Source: Georgenia sp. TF02-10
Lineage (GTDB): Bacteria > Actinomycetota > Actinomycetes > Actinomycetales > Actinomycetaceae
Direction of reading: 5' to 3'
Length of the DNA: 64,000 nucleotides
Assembly (NCBI RefSeq): GCF_022759505.1
Contig: NZ_CP094289.1
Coordinates: 806,001 to 870,000, forward strand
The notes beneath the pieces are model-generated. The model saw only the letters and a list, made by a program, of their open reading frames with translations, was not told where the DNA came from and did no database searches. How positions within the stretch are numbered: the first letter of the stretch is position 1; the number at the start of each line of letters is the position of its first letter. Positions 31,000 to 39,428 of this stretch are shown one piece after another. The translations under genes were made by a program, and so were the position numbers.

Positions 31000-33708
31000 A
31001 TGAGCCCCAAGAGCAAGGGACGCAAGCGCAAGGACGGCCGTCCGGGAGGCGGGCGCGGCCAGGGCGGGGAGGTCCGCCGCCTGCCGTTCGTGACTGACGG
31101 CGACGTGACCGTGCCGACCGACGACGACGAGGCCGGGCCGGCCGCCGTCGCCGCATTCATGGCCGACATGCCGGTCACGGACGACGGCGAGCCGGTCATG
31201 AGCGCGGAGGAGGTCGCCCAGATGCTGGCGGACCCGGTCGGTGGGCTCATCCAGTCGCTGGGCGGCGCGATCCTCGACGTGGCCGGCGGCCCGGACCCCC
31301 TGGAGGCCGAGGCCAGCTCGGCGTCCGTGCTCCCCAGGCTGCTCCAGGTCGGCCGTTACCAGCCGGAGCGGGTGGCCGCCGACGACCAGCCCGGCCTACC
31401 GGTCGCGGACGTCCTCGACCGGTGCGTGGCCGACCCGACGCCGGAGGCGCTCGCGCTGGCACTCATCCTGGCCGAGCTCGCGACCGACGCCGGCCTCCGG
31501 GAGCGGGCCGGCGCCGTCGCCGCCCAGCTCCGGACCAGAGTCGAGCCGCCGGCCTGGGCGCCGGCCCTGGGCCGCGCCCGGCTGGTGGGCGCCTGGGAGA
31601 CGACCGACGTCTACGGTGACCAGGCGAACGTGCTGTGCGCGTTCGACCGCGGCCCGCTCTTCGGTGCCCTCGGGCTGCACGGCCTGGTGTTCCTGGTGGA
31701 CTTCAACGGCCCGGGCGTGTGGATCAAGGACCTCTACCCGGTGACCGAGGTCGAGGCGGCCCGGGCGGAGCTGCGCACGGCGGCCGCGGAGTCGGGCGGC
31801 GCCGTCCACTTCGTCGAGCCACCCCGGGAGGAGGTCCACGACGTCCTCGCCGCCGGGCTGGCGGCCTCGCTGGCCGGCCAGGTCCGCCTTGTCGAGCCCG
31901 ACGAGGACTTCTGGGACACCTGGGTGCTGGCCGCCGCCCGGCTCCGCAGCTTCGCCGGCACCGCCGAGGGGTGGGGCCACTCCCGCCCGGACACCGAGCT
32001 CGAGCGGCTGGTGACGGAGTTCTGCCGGTCGGCCGAGGCCGCCGAGCTCGACGTGCCGGCGGACCTGGTCGAGCGGTACGCCCGGCTCGTGGTGCGCTAC
32101 GGCAACGAGGCCGACGGCGGCCGGCCGCTGCGGGTGGGACCGGGGAAGACCGTGTCCTTCCTCGCCTGGGCCGCCGGCACGTTCCACCCGGAGGGCATCG
32201 CCAGCATCACCGGCGCCGAGCGGCCCACGCTCGTCGCGGTCGTCGGTGCCTGGAACGCCTGGGCGGGCCGGCGGGCGGGGCTGCCGGAGGACGCCGTCGA
32301 GGCGCTCCAGCTGGTCACCGACATCGGCATCGGCCCGGGTGGGGAGATCCTCGCGCTGGACGGTGCCGCCGTCGCCGCCGTCGGCGACGGCGCGGATGGT
32401 GCGGATGGCGGCGACGCCGACGGCCCGGACGAGCTGCCGGCGGCGCTGGCCCGGATCGCTGAGGAGCTCGCCCGCGCCCAGAGGTCCGGCAGCCGCGGCG
32501 GCGGAGCCGCCGCGGCCGAGCGCCGCCGGTTCGCCATGCCCTACCGGCGGGCCGTCATCGACGGCGTGCGGTACGACGGCCTCGACCCCGAGGACGAGGA
32601 CGACCTCCAGATGCTCGTCCTCGGCGAGTACCCGGAGTACCAGCCCCTGCTGGAGGACCCCTACCCGAGCGAGCCGCTCGCGGTGGGCGCCACCCTGCAC
32701 GTGTCGCTGCTCGCGCTCGCCGTCGCCCGGGTGTGGCACGACCACCCGGCCGGGACCTGGGCGGAGGCCCAACGGTTGCTCGGCCTCGGGTTGGAGCGGC
32801 GCGACGTCCTGGAGATCCTCGCCGCCCGGGCCGGCGAGCAGATCCTCGGCCCGAGCTCCAGCGGGCTCGGGCTGCTGGTGCGGCGCGCGACGATGCTGTC
32901 GGAGATCGGGGACCGGCCCTCGGCGGCCGACGGCGGCCGGGGTGCCAGCCGGGGCGGGACCGGTCGGTCCGGGGGCTGGTGGGCCTCGGGCTCGACCGGC
33001 AGCCTGGCCGGGACCGGGGCACGGGGCTATTGGGCCCCGAGCTCGACCGGCAGCCGGGGCCGCGCGAGCGGGGCACGGAAGCAGGCCTCGGGCCGGGCGG
33101 CCAGCCGCAACGACCGGCGGGTCGCCGGACCGGGTGCCGGGCCGACGTCGTCCTTCCGCGTGCGGGTGGACATCGTGGGTGCGCGGCCGCCCATCTGGCG
33201 CCGGCTGGTCCTGCCGGCGACGATGACCCTGGCCGAGGTGCACCTGGCGCTCCAGCTCGCCTTCGGCTGGACGGACTCCCACCTGCACACGTTCTCCGCG
33301 GGCTACGTGGACTACGGCAACCCGGGCGACGTCGACGGCGTCGAGGACGAGCACGACGTGCGGCTCCGGGACGTGCTGGCGGCGGTCGGTGACGTCCTTG
33401 CGTACGAGTACGACTTCGGCGACTCCTGGCAGCACCGGGTCGTGGTCGAGGAGATCCTCCCGGACGGGGAGGGGACGGTGCGCTGCCTGGGCGGCCGCCG
33501 CGCCGGCCCGCCCGAGGACTGCGGCGGCATCTGGATGTACAACGAGATCGTCGCCGCCCTCGAGGACCCACGCCGCGCGGCCTCAAGCGACCTGTCCGAG
33601 GACCTGGAGGAGGTGCTGCCCGAGATGGCGGAGATGCTGCCGTACGGACCGGCGCACTTCGACCGCGAGATGGTCAACGACCGGCTGCGTCGGGTGCCGG
33701 TGTCCTGA
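31000..33708 (+). CDS. Large protein with C-terminal pRiA4b ORF-3-like domain, 902 aa
   Basis: The last 180 residues form a plasmid pRiA4b ORF-3-like domain: FRVRVDIVGARPPIWRRLVL, then FGWTDSHLHTFSAGYVDYG, EYDFGDSWQHRVVVEEIL and CLGGRRAGPPEDCGG. A middle block near residues 513-615 (GEYPEYQPLLEDPYPSEPLA, LHVSLLALAVARVWHDHPAG) resembles DUF1841-type helical domains. Residues 1-500 are not recognised; they contain a highly basic start, an acidic segment and a globular part with WETTDVYGDQANVLCAFDRG. A Gly/Ser/Arg linker with Trp spacers separates the middle and last domains. Ordinary members are far shorter. Function unknown; it stands as a single gene. Confidence 0.75.
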   Translation: MSPKSKGRKRKDGRPGGGRGQGGEVRRLPFVTDGDVTVPTDDDEAGPAAVAAFMADMPVTDDGEPVMSAEEVAQMLADPVGGLIQSLGGAILDVAGGPDPLEAEASSASVLPRLLQVGRYQPERVAADDQPGLPVADVLDRCVADPTPEALALALILAELATDAGLRERAGAVAAQLRTRVEPPAWAPALGRARLVGAWETTDVYGDQANVLCAFDRGPLFGALGLHGLVFLVDFNGPGVWIKDLYPVTEVEAARAELRTAAAESGGAVHFVEPPREEVHDVLAAGLAASLAGQVRLVEPDEDFWDTWVLAAARLRSFAGTAEGWGHSRPDTELERLVTEFCRSAEAAELDVPADLVERYARLVVRYGNEADGGRPLRVGPGKTVSFLAWAAGTFHPEGIASITGAERPTLVAVVGAWNAWAGRRAGLPEDAVEALQLVTDIGIGPGGEILALDGAAVAAVGDGADGADGGDADGPDELPAALARIAEELARAQRSGSRGGGAAAAERRRFAMPYRRAVIDGVRYDGLDPEDEDDLQMLVLGEYPEYQPLLEDPYPSEPLAVGATLHVSLLALAVARVWHDHPAGTWAEAQRLLGLGLERRDVLEILAARAGEQILGPSSSGLGLLVRRATMLSEIGDRPSAADGGRGASRGGTGRSGGWWASGSTGSLAGTGARGYWAPSSTGSRGRASGARKQASGRAASRNDRRVAGPGAGPTSSFRVRVDIVGARPPIWRRLVLPATMTLAEVHLALQLAFGWTDSHLHTFSAGYVDYGNPGDVDGVEDEHDVRLRDVLAAVGDVLAYEYDFGDSWQHRVVVEEILPDGEGTVRCLGGRRAGPPEDCGGIWMYNEIVAALEDPRRAASSDLSEDLEEVLPEMAEMLPYGPAHFDREMVNDRLRRVPVS

Positions 33709-33810
33709 AGCGCCGTGCACTTGGTGGGCAACCCGCCGAAGCCCAACGAACGCAGGCGCCGGCCCGGACGTACCCGTGGAGAAGACGGTACGGACGCGCA
33801 CGATGGTCGG

Positions 33811-34362
33811 ATGGACGTTGAGCGCCTGACCCGCCGGGGACCGGTGTCGGTCGTGGCCGTGCTCGCCCTCGGGCTCCTGGCCGGGTGCACGGGCGCGACC
33901 GACGCCGACCCCGCTGCCAGCAGCCCCGCGGCGAGCAGCTCGGCGCCCGAGCCGGGGCCGGTGACAGCGGACCCGACGCCGGAGCCCGCGCCCACGACGG
34001 CCAGCTCGCCGCCGGAGGTGACGCACTATGACCCTCCGGAGCAGCAGGTGCTGGCGTCGCTGGACGAGGCGACCGGGTCGGCTGACGTCGGCCGGTTCCC
34101 GGTCACGGCGGACGTGGCGTGGGTCTACCTGACCTGCTCCGGCACCGGGGAGATCCGCATCAGCATCGACCCGGTGGGCTCGTTCCCGTTGCTGTGCGAG
34201 GACATCGCCGCGCCGTCGGCCAACCAGTTCCAGGTGTCCGACTACGAGGAGTACGCCGTGCGGGTGGAGGCGAGCCCGGGCAGACGTGGGCGGTCGCCGT
34301 CGCGACCGAGTAGCCCGGGCGGCCGCGTGCCCCACCTCACCACCGTTCCCACTGGTAATTAG
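33811..34362 (+). CDS. Lipoprotein, 3' end probably frameshifted
   Basis: A signal peptide with lipobox VLALGLLAGC (Cys at about residue 26) is followed by a Ser/Pro/Ala-rich linker and a small extracellular domain containing VTADVAWVYLTCSGTGEIRI and VGSFPLLCED, with two cysteines. The open frame runs to 34362 with an Arg/Pro-rich end that looks artificial. In the next frame the same stretch reads EPGQTWAVAVATE and stops at 34313, a much more natural ending, so one base has probably been lost near 34273. Start ATG at 33811 gives a standard signal peptide. Family not recognised. It lies between the 902-residue protein and marR. Confidence 0.65.
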   Translation: MDVERLTRRGPVSVVAVLALGLLAGCTGATDADPAASSPAASSSAPEPGPVTADPTPEPAPTTASSPPEVTHYDPPEQQVLASLDEATGSADVGRFPVTADVAWVYLTCSGTGEIRISIDPVGSFPLLCEDIAAPSANQFQVSDYEEYAVRVEASPGRRGRSPSRPSSPGGRVPHLTTVPTGN

Positions 34363-34376
34363 CGGAGGTAATGACC
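34354..34376. promoter_or_regulatory. Palindrome before marR, probable MarR operator
   Basis: GGTAATTA-GCGGAGG-TAATGACC is a 23-base near-palindrome (7 of 8 arm bases pair), 16 bases upstream of the marR start. TAGACT right after it could be the -10 element, which would place the transcript start within about 5 bases of the ATG. Size, symmetry and position fit MarR self-regulation. Confidence 0.55.
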
Positions 34377-34392
34377 TAGACTAACTCCCCGT

Positions 34393-34848
34393 ATGACTGA
34401 CACCGCCACCACCACCGCCCCGCCCCGTACCGAGAAGCGCACCGACCTCGCCACCAACCTGCGCGTGGCCGTCCTGCGCATGTCCCGCTGCCTGCGTACC
34501 GACCCCGGGTACGAGCTGAGCGAGGCGCAGCACTCCGTGCTCGCGGCCCTCGTCAACCTGGGCCCGATGAGCCCCGGGCAGCTCGCCGAGCACGACAAGG
34601 TCCAGCGCCCCTCGATGACCCGCACCGTCGCGGCCCTGGAGGAGCGCGGCTACGTCACCCGGACCAGCAACCCCGAGGACAAGCGGCAGGTCGTCGTCGC
34701 CGCCAGCGACGCCGGCCGGCAGCTGGTCAAGGAGGTCAAGCGCCGTCGCAACGCCTGGCTGGACAAGCGGCTGGCCAAGCTCACCCCGGCCGAGCGGGAG
34801 ACGCTCGCCGAGGCCGCCCGGATCATGCGCCGGATGGTGGAGCAGTGA
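34393..34848 (+). CDS. MarR-family transcriptional regulator, 151 aa
   Basis: A winged helix regulator: ELSEAQHSVLAALVNLGPMS, PGQLAEHDKVQRPSMTRTVA (recognition helix) and the wing RTSNPEDKRQVVVAASDAGR, flanked by the helices used for dimer contact. MarR proteins usually repress a neighbouring exporter and are released by a small toxic ligand. Its TGA overlaps the GTG of the exporter (GTGA), so they form one transcript. The palindrome just upstream is the likely binding site. No Shine-Dalgarno sequence is visible, in line with a leaderless message. Confidence 0.92.
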   Translation: MTDTATTTAPPRTEKRTDLATNLRVAVLRMSRCLRTDPGYELSEAQHSVLAALVNLGPMSPGQLAEHDKVQRPSMTRTVAALEERGYVTRTSNPEDKRQVVVAASDAGRQLVKEVKRRRNAWLDKRLAKLTPAERETLAEAARIMRRMVEQ

Positions 34849-36212
34849 ACCGGACCTTCTACTCCCTGCGCTTCTTCAACTACCGGCTCTGGTTCGTCGG
34901 TGCCCTCGTCGCCAACGTCGGCACCTGGATGCAGCGCGTCGCCCAGGACTGGCTCGTCCTGACCCACCTGTCGGACGACTCGGGCCTCGCCGTCGGCATC
35001 GTCACCGGCCTGCAGTTCCTGCCCATCCTGCTGATCAGCCCCTACGCCGGGCTCCTCGCCGACCGGCTGCCGCTGCGCAAGCTGCTCATCGGCACCCAGG
35101 CGGCGCTCGGCGCCCTCGCCGCCGGCCTCGGTGTCCTGGTGCTCGCCGGCGTGGCCGAGCTGTGGCACGTGTACGTCTTCGCGCTGCTCCTCGGCGTCGT
35201 CACCGCGCTGGACAACCCGGCGCGGCAGACGTTCGTCGCCGAGATGGTGCCGGCGGACTCCCTGCCCAACGCCGTCGGGCTGAACTCGACGTCGTTCAAC
35301 GTGGCCCGGCTCATCGGCCCCGCCGTCGCCGGGCTGGCGATCGCCGCCGTCGGGCCGGGCTGGGTGTTCATCATCAACGCCGTCTCCTTCGCGGCGACGA
35401 TCCTGTCCCTGACCCTGATGCGCGGCAGCGAGCTGCACCCGCTGCCGCACAGCCCGCGCGGCAAGGGGCAGGTGCGCGAGGGGCTGGCGTACGTACGCCG
35501 CCGCTCCGACATCGTCGTCATCCTCGTGGTCATCGGCGTGGTCGGTGCGCTGGGCCTGAACTTCCAGCTCACCTCCGCGGTGATGGCCCGGGAGGCCTTC
35601 GGCAAGGGGGCGGGGGAGTACGGCATCCTCGGCTCGATCATGGCCATCGGGTCCGTGGCCGGGGCGCTCCTCGCCGCCCGGCGCCGGCGCCCGCGGGTCC
35701 GGCTGGTGATCGGGGCGGCGTTCGCCTTCGGCGTCGCCATGGGCGTGCAGGCACTCATGCCGACCTACGAGCTCTACGCCCTGATGACCATCCCGGTGGG
35801 GCTGACGTCGCTGACCATGATGACGGCGGCCAACGCCACCGTGCAGATGTCGACCGAGCCGGCCATGCGGGGGCGGGTGATGAGCCTGTACATGATGGTG
35901 TTCATGGGCACCACGCCCATCGGCTCGCCGCTGGTGGGCTGGGTCGCCGAGCAGTTCGGGCCGCGCTGGTCGGTGGGCGTGGGGGCGATCGCCTCGGTGC
36001 TCGTGGCCGCGGCCGCCGCGGTCTGGGTCAAGCGGTCCTGGCACGTGGAGGTGCACTACTCCCTGCTGCACCGCCCGCACCTGCTCCTGGACGGGCCCGC
36101 GGAGCGGAACGCCCGCCGGGCGAGCGCCCGCCGGGCCGAGCGGGCCGAGCGCGACCTCGTCCGGGCCACCCTGGGCGGCACCGAGGCCGAGCAGGGGAGC
36201 CAGACCGCGTAA
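34845..36212 (+). CDS. MFS exporter (DHA3/EntS-like), 455 aa
   Basis: A multidrug or siderophore-type major facilitator: NVGTWMQRVAQDWLVLTHLS near residues 26-45, the loop motif YAGLLADRLPLRKLLIGTQA, and LDNPARQTFVAEMVPADSLP in the fourth loop, the last being typical of the EntS-like branch. About 12 membrane segments and a basic, Arg/Ala-rich cytoplasmic tail from residue 415. Controlled by the overlapping marR gene. Its last 121 codons are duplicated 1.8 kb downstream. Substrate unknown; drug or metabolite efflux is expected from the MarR pairing. Confidence 0.9.
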   Translation: MNRTFYSLRFFNYRLWFVGALVANVGTWMQRVAQDWLVLTHLSDDSGLAVGIVTGLQFLPILLISPYAGLLADRLPLRKLLIGTQAALGALAAGLGVLVLAGVAELWHVYVFALLLGVVTALDNPARQTFVAEMVPADSLPNAVGLNSTSFNVARLIGPAVAGLAIAAVGPGWVFIINAVSFAATILSLTLMRGSELHPLPHSPRGKGQVREGLAYVRRRSDIVVILVVIGVVGALGLNFQLTSAVMAREAFGKGAGEYGILGSIMAIGSVAGALLAARRRRPRVRLVIGAAFAFGVAMGVQALMPTYELYALMTIPVGLTSLTMMTAANATVQMSTEPAMRGRVMSLYMMVFMGTTPIGSPLVGWVAEQFGPRWSVGVGAIASVLVAAAAAVWVKRSWHVEVHYSLLHRPHLLLDGPAERNARRASARRAERAERDLVRATLGGTEAEQGSQTA

Positions 36213-36216
36213 GCGG
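35850..36216 (+). repeat. Source copy of a 367-base direct duplication
   Basis: From TCGACCGAGCC to the bases just after the exporter stop codon, this stretch recurs at 37654-38020 with three visible single-base differences, all in the last 45 bases. Both copies point the same way. The sequence between them (about 1.4 kb) is unrelated to the exporter. Confidence 0.92.
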
Positions 36217-36880
36217 AGGCCCCCTCTGACCGCCGCGTCGGGCATTCCGGGGCTGACCGCATTGGGCCTAGCGGAGCGCAGTGCGAGCGCCGAGAGGAAC
36301 GTCCCGGATAGCGCCGTCTGAAAGGCGTGGTAGGCGTCCGGCTTGCCGGGCCAGCTCCGGTTAGAAGGCACGTTGGTCTCGTCAAGCTCGTGGCGCCAGG
36401 ACCCGAGCTCGTGGTCGACCAGGTAGCGATCGGCCTAGGACCATCACCGAGTAACGTCCTCCGCGTAGCGCTCATGACCGGTGACGCGGTGCAGGACGGT
36501 CACGGTACGGATGGCCTCCGCGAGAACCCAGTGCATCCGGGCCGCCCGCACCACCGCGCGTCCCGCCCAGTTCGTCGTGTACACGAACCCGTCGGTACCG
36601 GCGACGGCCCAGCCTTCCCGCCACCGCCCGGTCGAAGAGCGCGACCCCTGCCTCGGCCGCGCCCTGCGGTGCCTTGGAACCGAGGGACGAGTTGACGGCG
36701 ATGAGCAGTCGTGTCCACTCCAGGCCGTGGCCCACGGTGGCAACGTGCGGCCGGAGCTTTGGGCGGGCTGGTCGCGGTGGTGCTCGAGGTCAGGGTCCAG
36801 TCTGAGTCGAAGTGCTCCGGGATCCGCCAGTCGTTCTCCCGGGCCATGCGCCCCCCGAGGGCGTTATCCGGCCGGGGCAA
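36215..36880 (-). pseudogene. AGE-family (N-acylglucosamine 2-epimerase) pseudogene
   Basis: Pieces in different leftward frames match the intact AGE-family gene at 51556-52779. ENDWRIPEHFDSDW corresponds to ENDWRIPEHFTVDW, VGHGLEWTRLL to VGHGLEWARLL, GFVYTTNWAGR to GFVYTTDWSGR, and SWPGKPDAYHAFQ to VWPGKPDLYHAVQ. At least three frameshifts separate them and the N-terminal half is missing, so it is dead. It starts directly after the exporter stop codon, at the edge of the island bounded by the duplicated exporter end. The divergence from the intact gene suggests an old or foreign copy. Confidence 0.8.
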
Positions 36881-36914
36881 CTCTGTCGTGCTCTCCCGTG
36901 CAGGTACTGGCGCC

Positions 36915-37121
36915 TTAGTCCTTGGCCGCGGCGAGCTTGCGGACCCACAAGGGCGACTCCCGCCCCTGCTTGCGATCGGTCACCAGGCGCAGCTTTGCCG
37001 CCTCGACCTCAAGGCTCGTCACATGCACCACGTTGGAGTCCGACGTCGCGATCCGCTCGGCGACCGTGCGGTGGCGCTCCGGGGCGGAGGCGCGGTGCCT
37101 GACGCTAGCGCTCGACATCAC
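36915..37121 (-). CDS. Small hypothetical protein (68 aa)
   Basis: A short basic protein containing VAERIATSDSNVVHVTSLEV then EAAKLRLVTDRKQGRESPLW, without membrane segments or a domain I know. GGAGGG lies upstream of GTG at 37121 and ATG at 37118; the GTG overlaps the stop of the gene before it (GTGA). That coupling and the ribosome site support it as real. Found only within the island between the two exporter ends. Confidence 0.5.
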   Translation of the reverse strand: MMSSASVRHRASAPERHRTVAERIATSDSNVVHVTSLEVEAAKLRLVTDRKQGRESPLWVRKLAAAKD

Positions 37122-37495
37122 TTTCCCTCCCCACTCTCGTCCTCTACAAGGTACCGCAGCGCCGCCTCGGCGTCGTCGGGGATACCGAGTTCGTCGGGTC
37201 CGACGATCGGTTCCCAGACCGCCTCGATCACCTTGTTCTCCTCGGCGCCGGCGAGCGCGCTGTCAGCCTGGACCCGGAGCACCCGGACGCCGACCGTCGA
37301 GGAGGTCAGGCCGCCGGCCTCCACCTGCTCGATCGCCCACCTGGTCCGGTCCCACCAGTGGGTGCGCGCGTCAGCCTCCCGCCGCTGGCGCAGCGTCCGC
37401 CATCCAACGGCCGCGGCCAACGCGGCGATCGTCAGGGTGCCAACGGGCGCGAGAGCCGCGACCCACTGGACCGACTCGGGCAGGTTCGAGGTCAC
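37118..37495 (-). CDS. Hypothetical single-pass membrane protein (125 aa)
   Basis: One N-terminal membrane segment (VQWVAALAPVGTLTIAALAA, about residues 9-28) is followed by a basic, Trp-rich juxtamembrane stretch (RTHWWDRTRWAIEQVEAGGL) and a soluble domain ending in acidic residues. The arrangement resembles small phage or plasmid membrane proteins with a HWWDRxxWA segment. Start GTG; the downstream small gene overlaps it by 4 bases, so the two are an operon. Function unknown. Base composition is a little less GC-rich than the neighbours. Confidence 0.6.
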   Translation of the reverse strand: MTSNLPESVQWVAALAPVGTLTIAALAAAVGWRTLRQRREADARTHWWDRTRWAIEQVEAGGLTSSTVGVRVLRVQADSALAGAEENKVIEAVWEPIVGPDELGIPDDAEAALRYLVEDESGEGK

Positions 37496-37605
37496 GAGCG
37501 CATCCTCTCAGGAGGCCCTGACACGGCCGGGATGGAGCACTGCATTTGGAGGCCGATCGGCGTCCGGCCAGATGCCGACGAACAACGAGCCGCTGATCAC
37601 TGAAC

Positions 37606-38016
37606 GTGTTGGGCAGCGGGGCCGCCATCGTGCGCGCGGGTCCGGGGGGAACCTCGACCGAGCCGGCCATGCGGGGGCGGGTGATGAGCCTGTACATGAT
37701 GGTGTTCATGGGCACCACGCCCATCGGCTCGCCGCTGGTGGGCTGGGTCGCCGAGCAGTTCGGGCCGCGCTGGTCGGTGGGCGTGGGGGCGATCGCCTCG
37801 GTGCTCGTGGCCGCGGCCGCCGCGGTCTGGGTCAAGCGGTCCTGGCACGTGGAGGTGCACTACTCCCTGCTGCACCGCCCGCACCTGCTCCTGGACGGGC
37901 CCGCGGAGCGGAACGCCCGCCGGGCGAGCGCCCGCCGGGCCGAGCGGGCCGAGCGCGACCTCGTCCGGGCCACCCTGGGCGGGACCGAGGCCGAGCAGGG
38001 CAGCCAGACGGCGTAA
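37606..38016 (+). pseudogene. Duplicated 3' end of the MFS exporter
   Basis: An open frame whose first 16 residues (MLGSGAAIVRAGPGGT) are unrelated and whose last 121 residues repeat the exporter C terminus, including MSLYMMVFMGTTPIGSPLVG and the Arg/Ala-rich tail. It has only the last two to three membrane segments, so it cannot transport. Three base changes near the end separate it from the source copy. It marks the right edge of the island. The following 380 bases hold only GC-rich hairpins and then the dehydrogenase relic. Confidence 0.85.
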
Positions 38017-38399
38017 GCGGGGCGGCCCGCCTGACCCGCCCCGGATGACCCCGGCGCCGTGGCGGTTGCGCGAGCCCCGTCACCGCGGTGTCATCGGGCT
38101 CCACGTGGTGCCTCGACCCGCGGCCGTCCGGGTGGACCGCCGCCGCGGCGGGGGAGAGGGTGAGGCCGACGCCTCGCCAGCTCACCTTCATCCTCCGTAT
38201 TCATCCCCTTATCGTCCGGTGCCAGGGCGACACGGGACCGCCTGATCCGGTGGGATCGGAGACGTGCCGGTGGGACCAGCCCGGTGCGCCAGAGCGCCGG
38301 CCCGGCGACCCCCCGACGCCGGGCCGGCCCCGCGCATTTCCGGCCCCCGTCGATGCCGGGCCGGCGCGACGCGTCACCCCCGTTCCCGTGCACCCCGCA

Positions 38400-38770
38400 C
38401 CGGCGCGAACAACGCCGGTCACCTCGTCAGCGAGCAGTGGCGCCTGCGCCGCGACGGCCAGGACATCTGCGCCAGGCCGGCTTCTCCGCGTTCGCCACTC
38501 AAGCCGTGCTCAACCGGCAGTCGCTCGTCGCCGTCGGCGACGACATCCCGCCCGAGATCGCCGCGGTGCTCAGCTGCGCCGTGCTCACCGGTGGCGCGCT
38601 GGGCAACGGGCACGGTGATCGGCGTCGACGCCGACCCTGGAGAAGCTCGTGCTGCCGAGGAGCTCGGCACCGACGAGGCGTACACGCCGCCGGACACCAC
38701 CGAGCACGGCATCAAGGCGTCCGTGGTTCTCGAGGCGCCCCGGGCCAGTGTCCCGCACCGCTCCCGCGCC
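38400..38770 (+). pseudogene. Zinc alcohol dehydrogenase (MDR) remnant
   Basis: One frame gives HLRQAGFSAFATQAVLNRQS, LVAVGDDIPPEIAAVLSCAV and LTGG, the substrate-domain to hinge region of MDR dehydrogenases. Another frame picks up with VIGVDADPGEARAAEELGTD and EAYTPPDTTEHGIKASVVLE from the nucleotide fold. The GxGxxG motif and around 15-30 residues between them are missing, and frame changes occur near 38465 and 38605. No catalytic zinc ligands remain. It lies between the duplicated exporter end and lutC. Confidence 0.65.
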
Positions 38771-38789
38771 GCGCCGATGTGGCTCCGGG

Positions 38790-39428
38790 TCAGCCGACGA
38801 TGATGACGTCGAGGGTGTGGGGGCCGTGGACGCCTTCGACGCGGACGAGTTCGATGTCGCTGGTGGCTGAGGGGCCGGCGATCCAGGTCAGGGGGCGGGT
38901 GGGGTGCTCGGCGAGGTCGGTGACGGCCTGGGGGACGGTGGCCAGGACCTGGTCGCGGCGGATGACGCAGACGTGGTGGTCGGGCACAAGGCTGATGGCC
39001 CGCCGTCCCTGGTCCGGTTCACCGTCCAGGACGATGACCCCGGAGACGGCGATCCCGAGGCGGGCGGCGGTCAGGACGGCGCCGGCGGTGTCGAGCTCGT
39101 CGTTGGACAGGGGTGGGTTGTCGGTGCGTACCTGCGTCCCGGTCGCGGCGACCGCCTCGTGCCAGGGCGTCGGCAGGCCGGGTGGGACCACGACCGTTCC
39201 GGCGTCGGTGAGCAGGCCGGCCAGGACGCCGCCCACGCCGTCGTCGTCGCAGTGGTGGACGCGGGCGCGGTAGTCCTCGAGGCGGTCGACGAAGGTGGCC
39301 ACGACCTGCGGTGAGCCCGGGGGAGCGGGAGCGTCGGTGTCGTACTCCCGTGGGATGGTCACGGGGGTGGCTGACGCGCGGCCGTTGGCGTCGCGGATCC
39401 GGGCGAGGATGGCCTCTCGTGCCCCCAT
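38790..39428 (-). CDS. lutC: Lactate utilization protein LutC, 212 aa
   Basis: An LUD-domain protein of the LutABC complex, which oxidises L-lactate to pyruvate. Landmarks are MGAREAILARIRDANGR at the start, GTVVVPPGLPTPW in the middle, and LTAARLGIAVSGVIVLDG then RRAISLVPDHHVCVIRRDQV, typical of LutC. It ends with the conserved GVHGPHTLDVIIVG. The start overlaps the stop of lutB by one base (TGATG). Third and last gene of lutABC. Confidence 0.92.
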   Translation of the reverse strand: MGAREAILARIRDANGRASATPVTIPREYDTDAPAPPGSPQVVATFVDRLEDYRARVHHCDDDGVGGVLAGLLTDAGTVVVPPGLPTPWHEAVAATGTQVRTDNPPLSNDELDTAGAVLTAARLGIAVSGVIVLDGEPDQGRRAISLVPDHHVCVIRRDQVLATVPQAVTDLAEHPTRPLTWIAGPSATSDIELVRVEGVHGPHTLDVIIVG

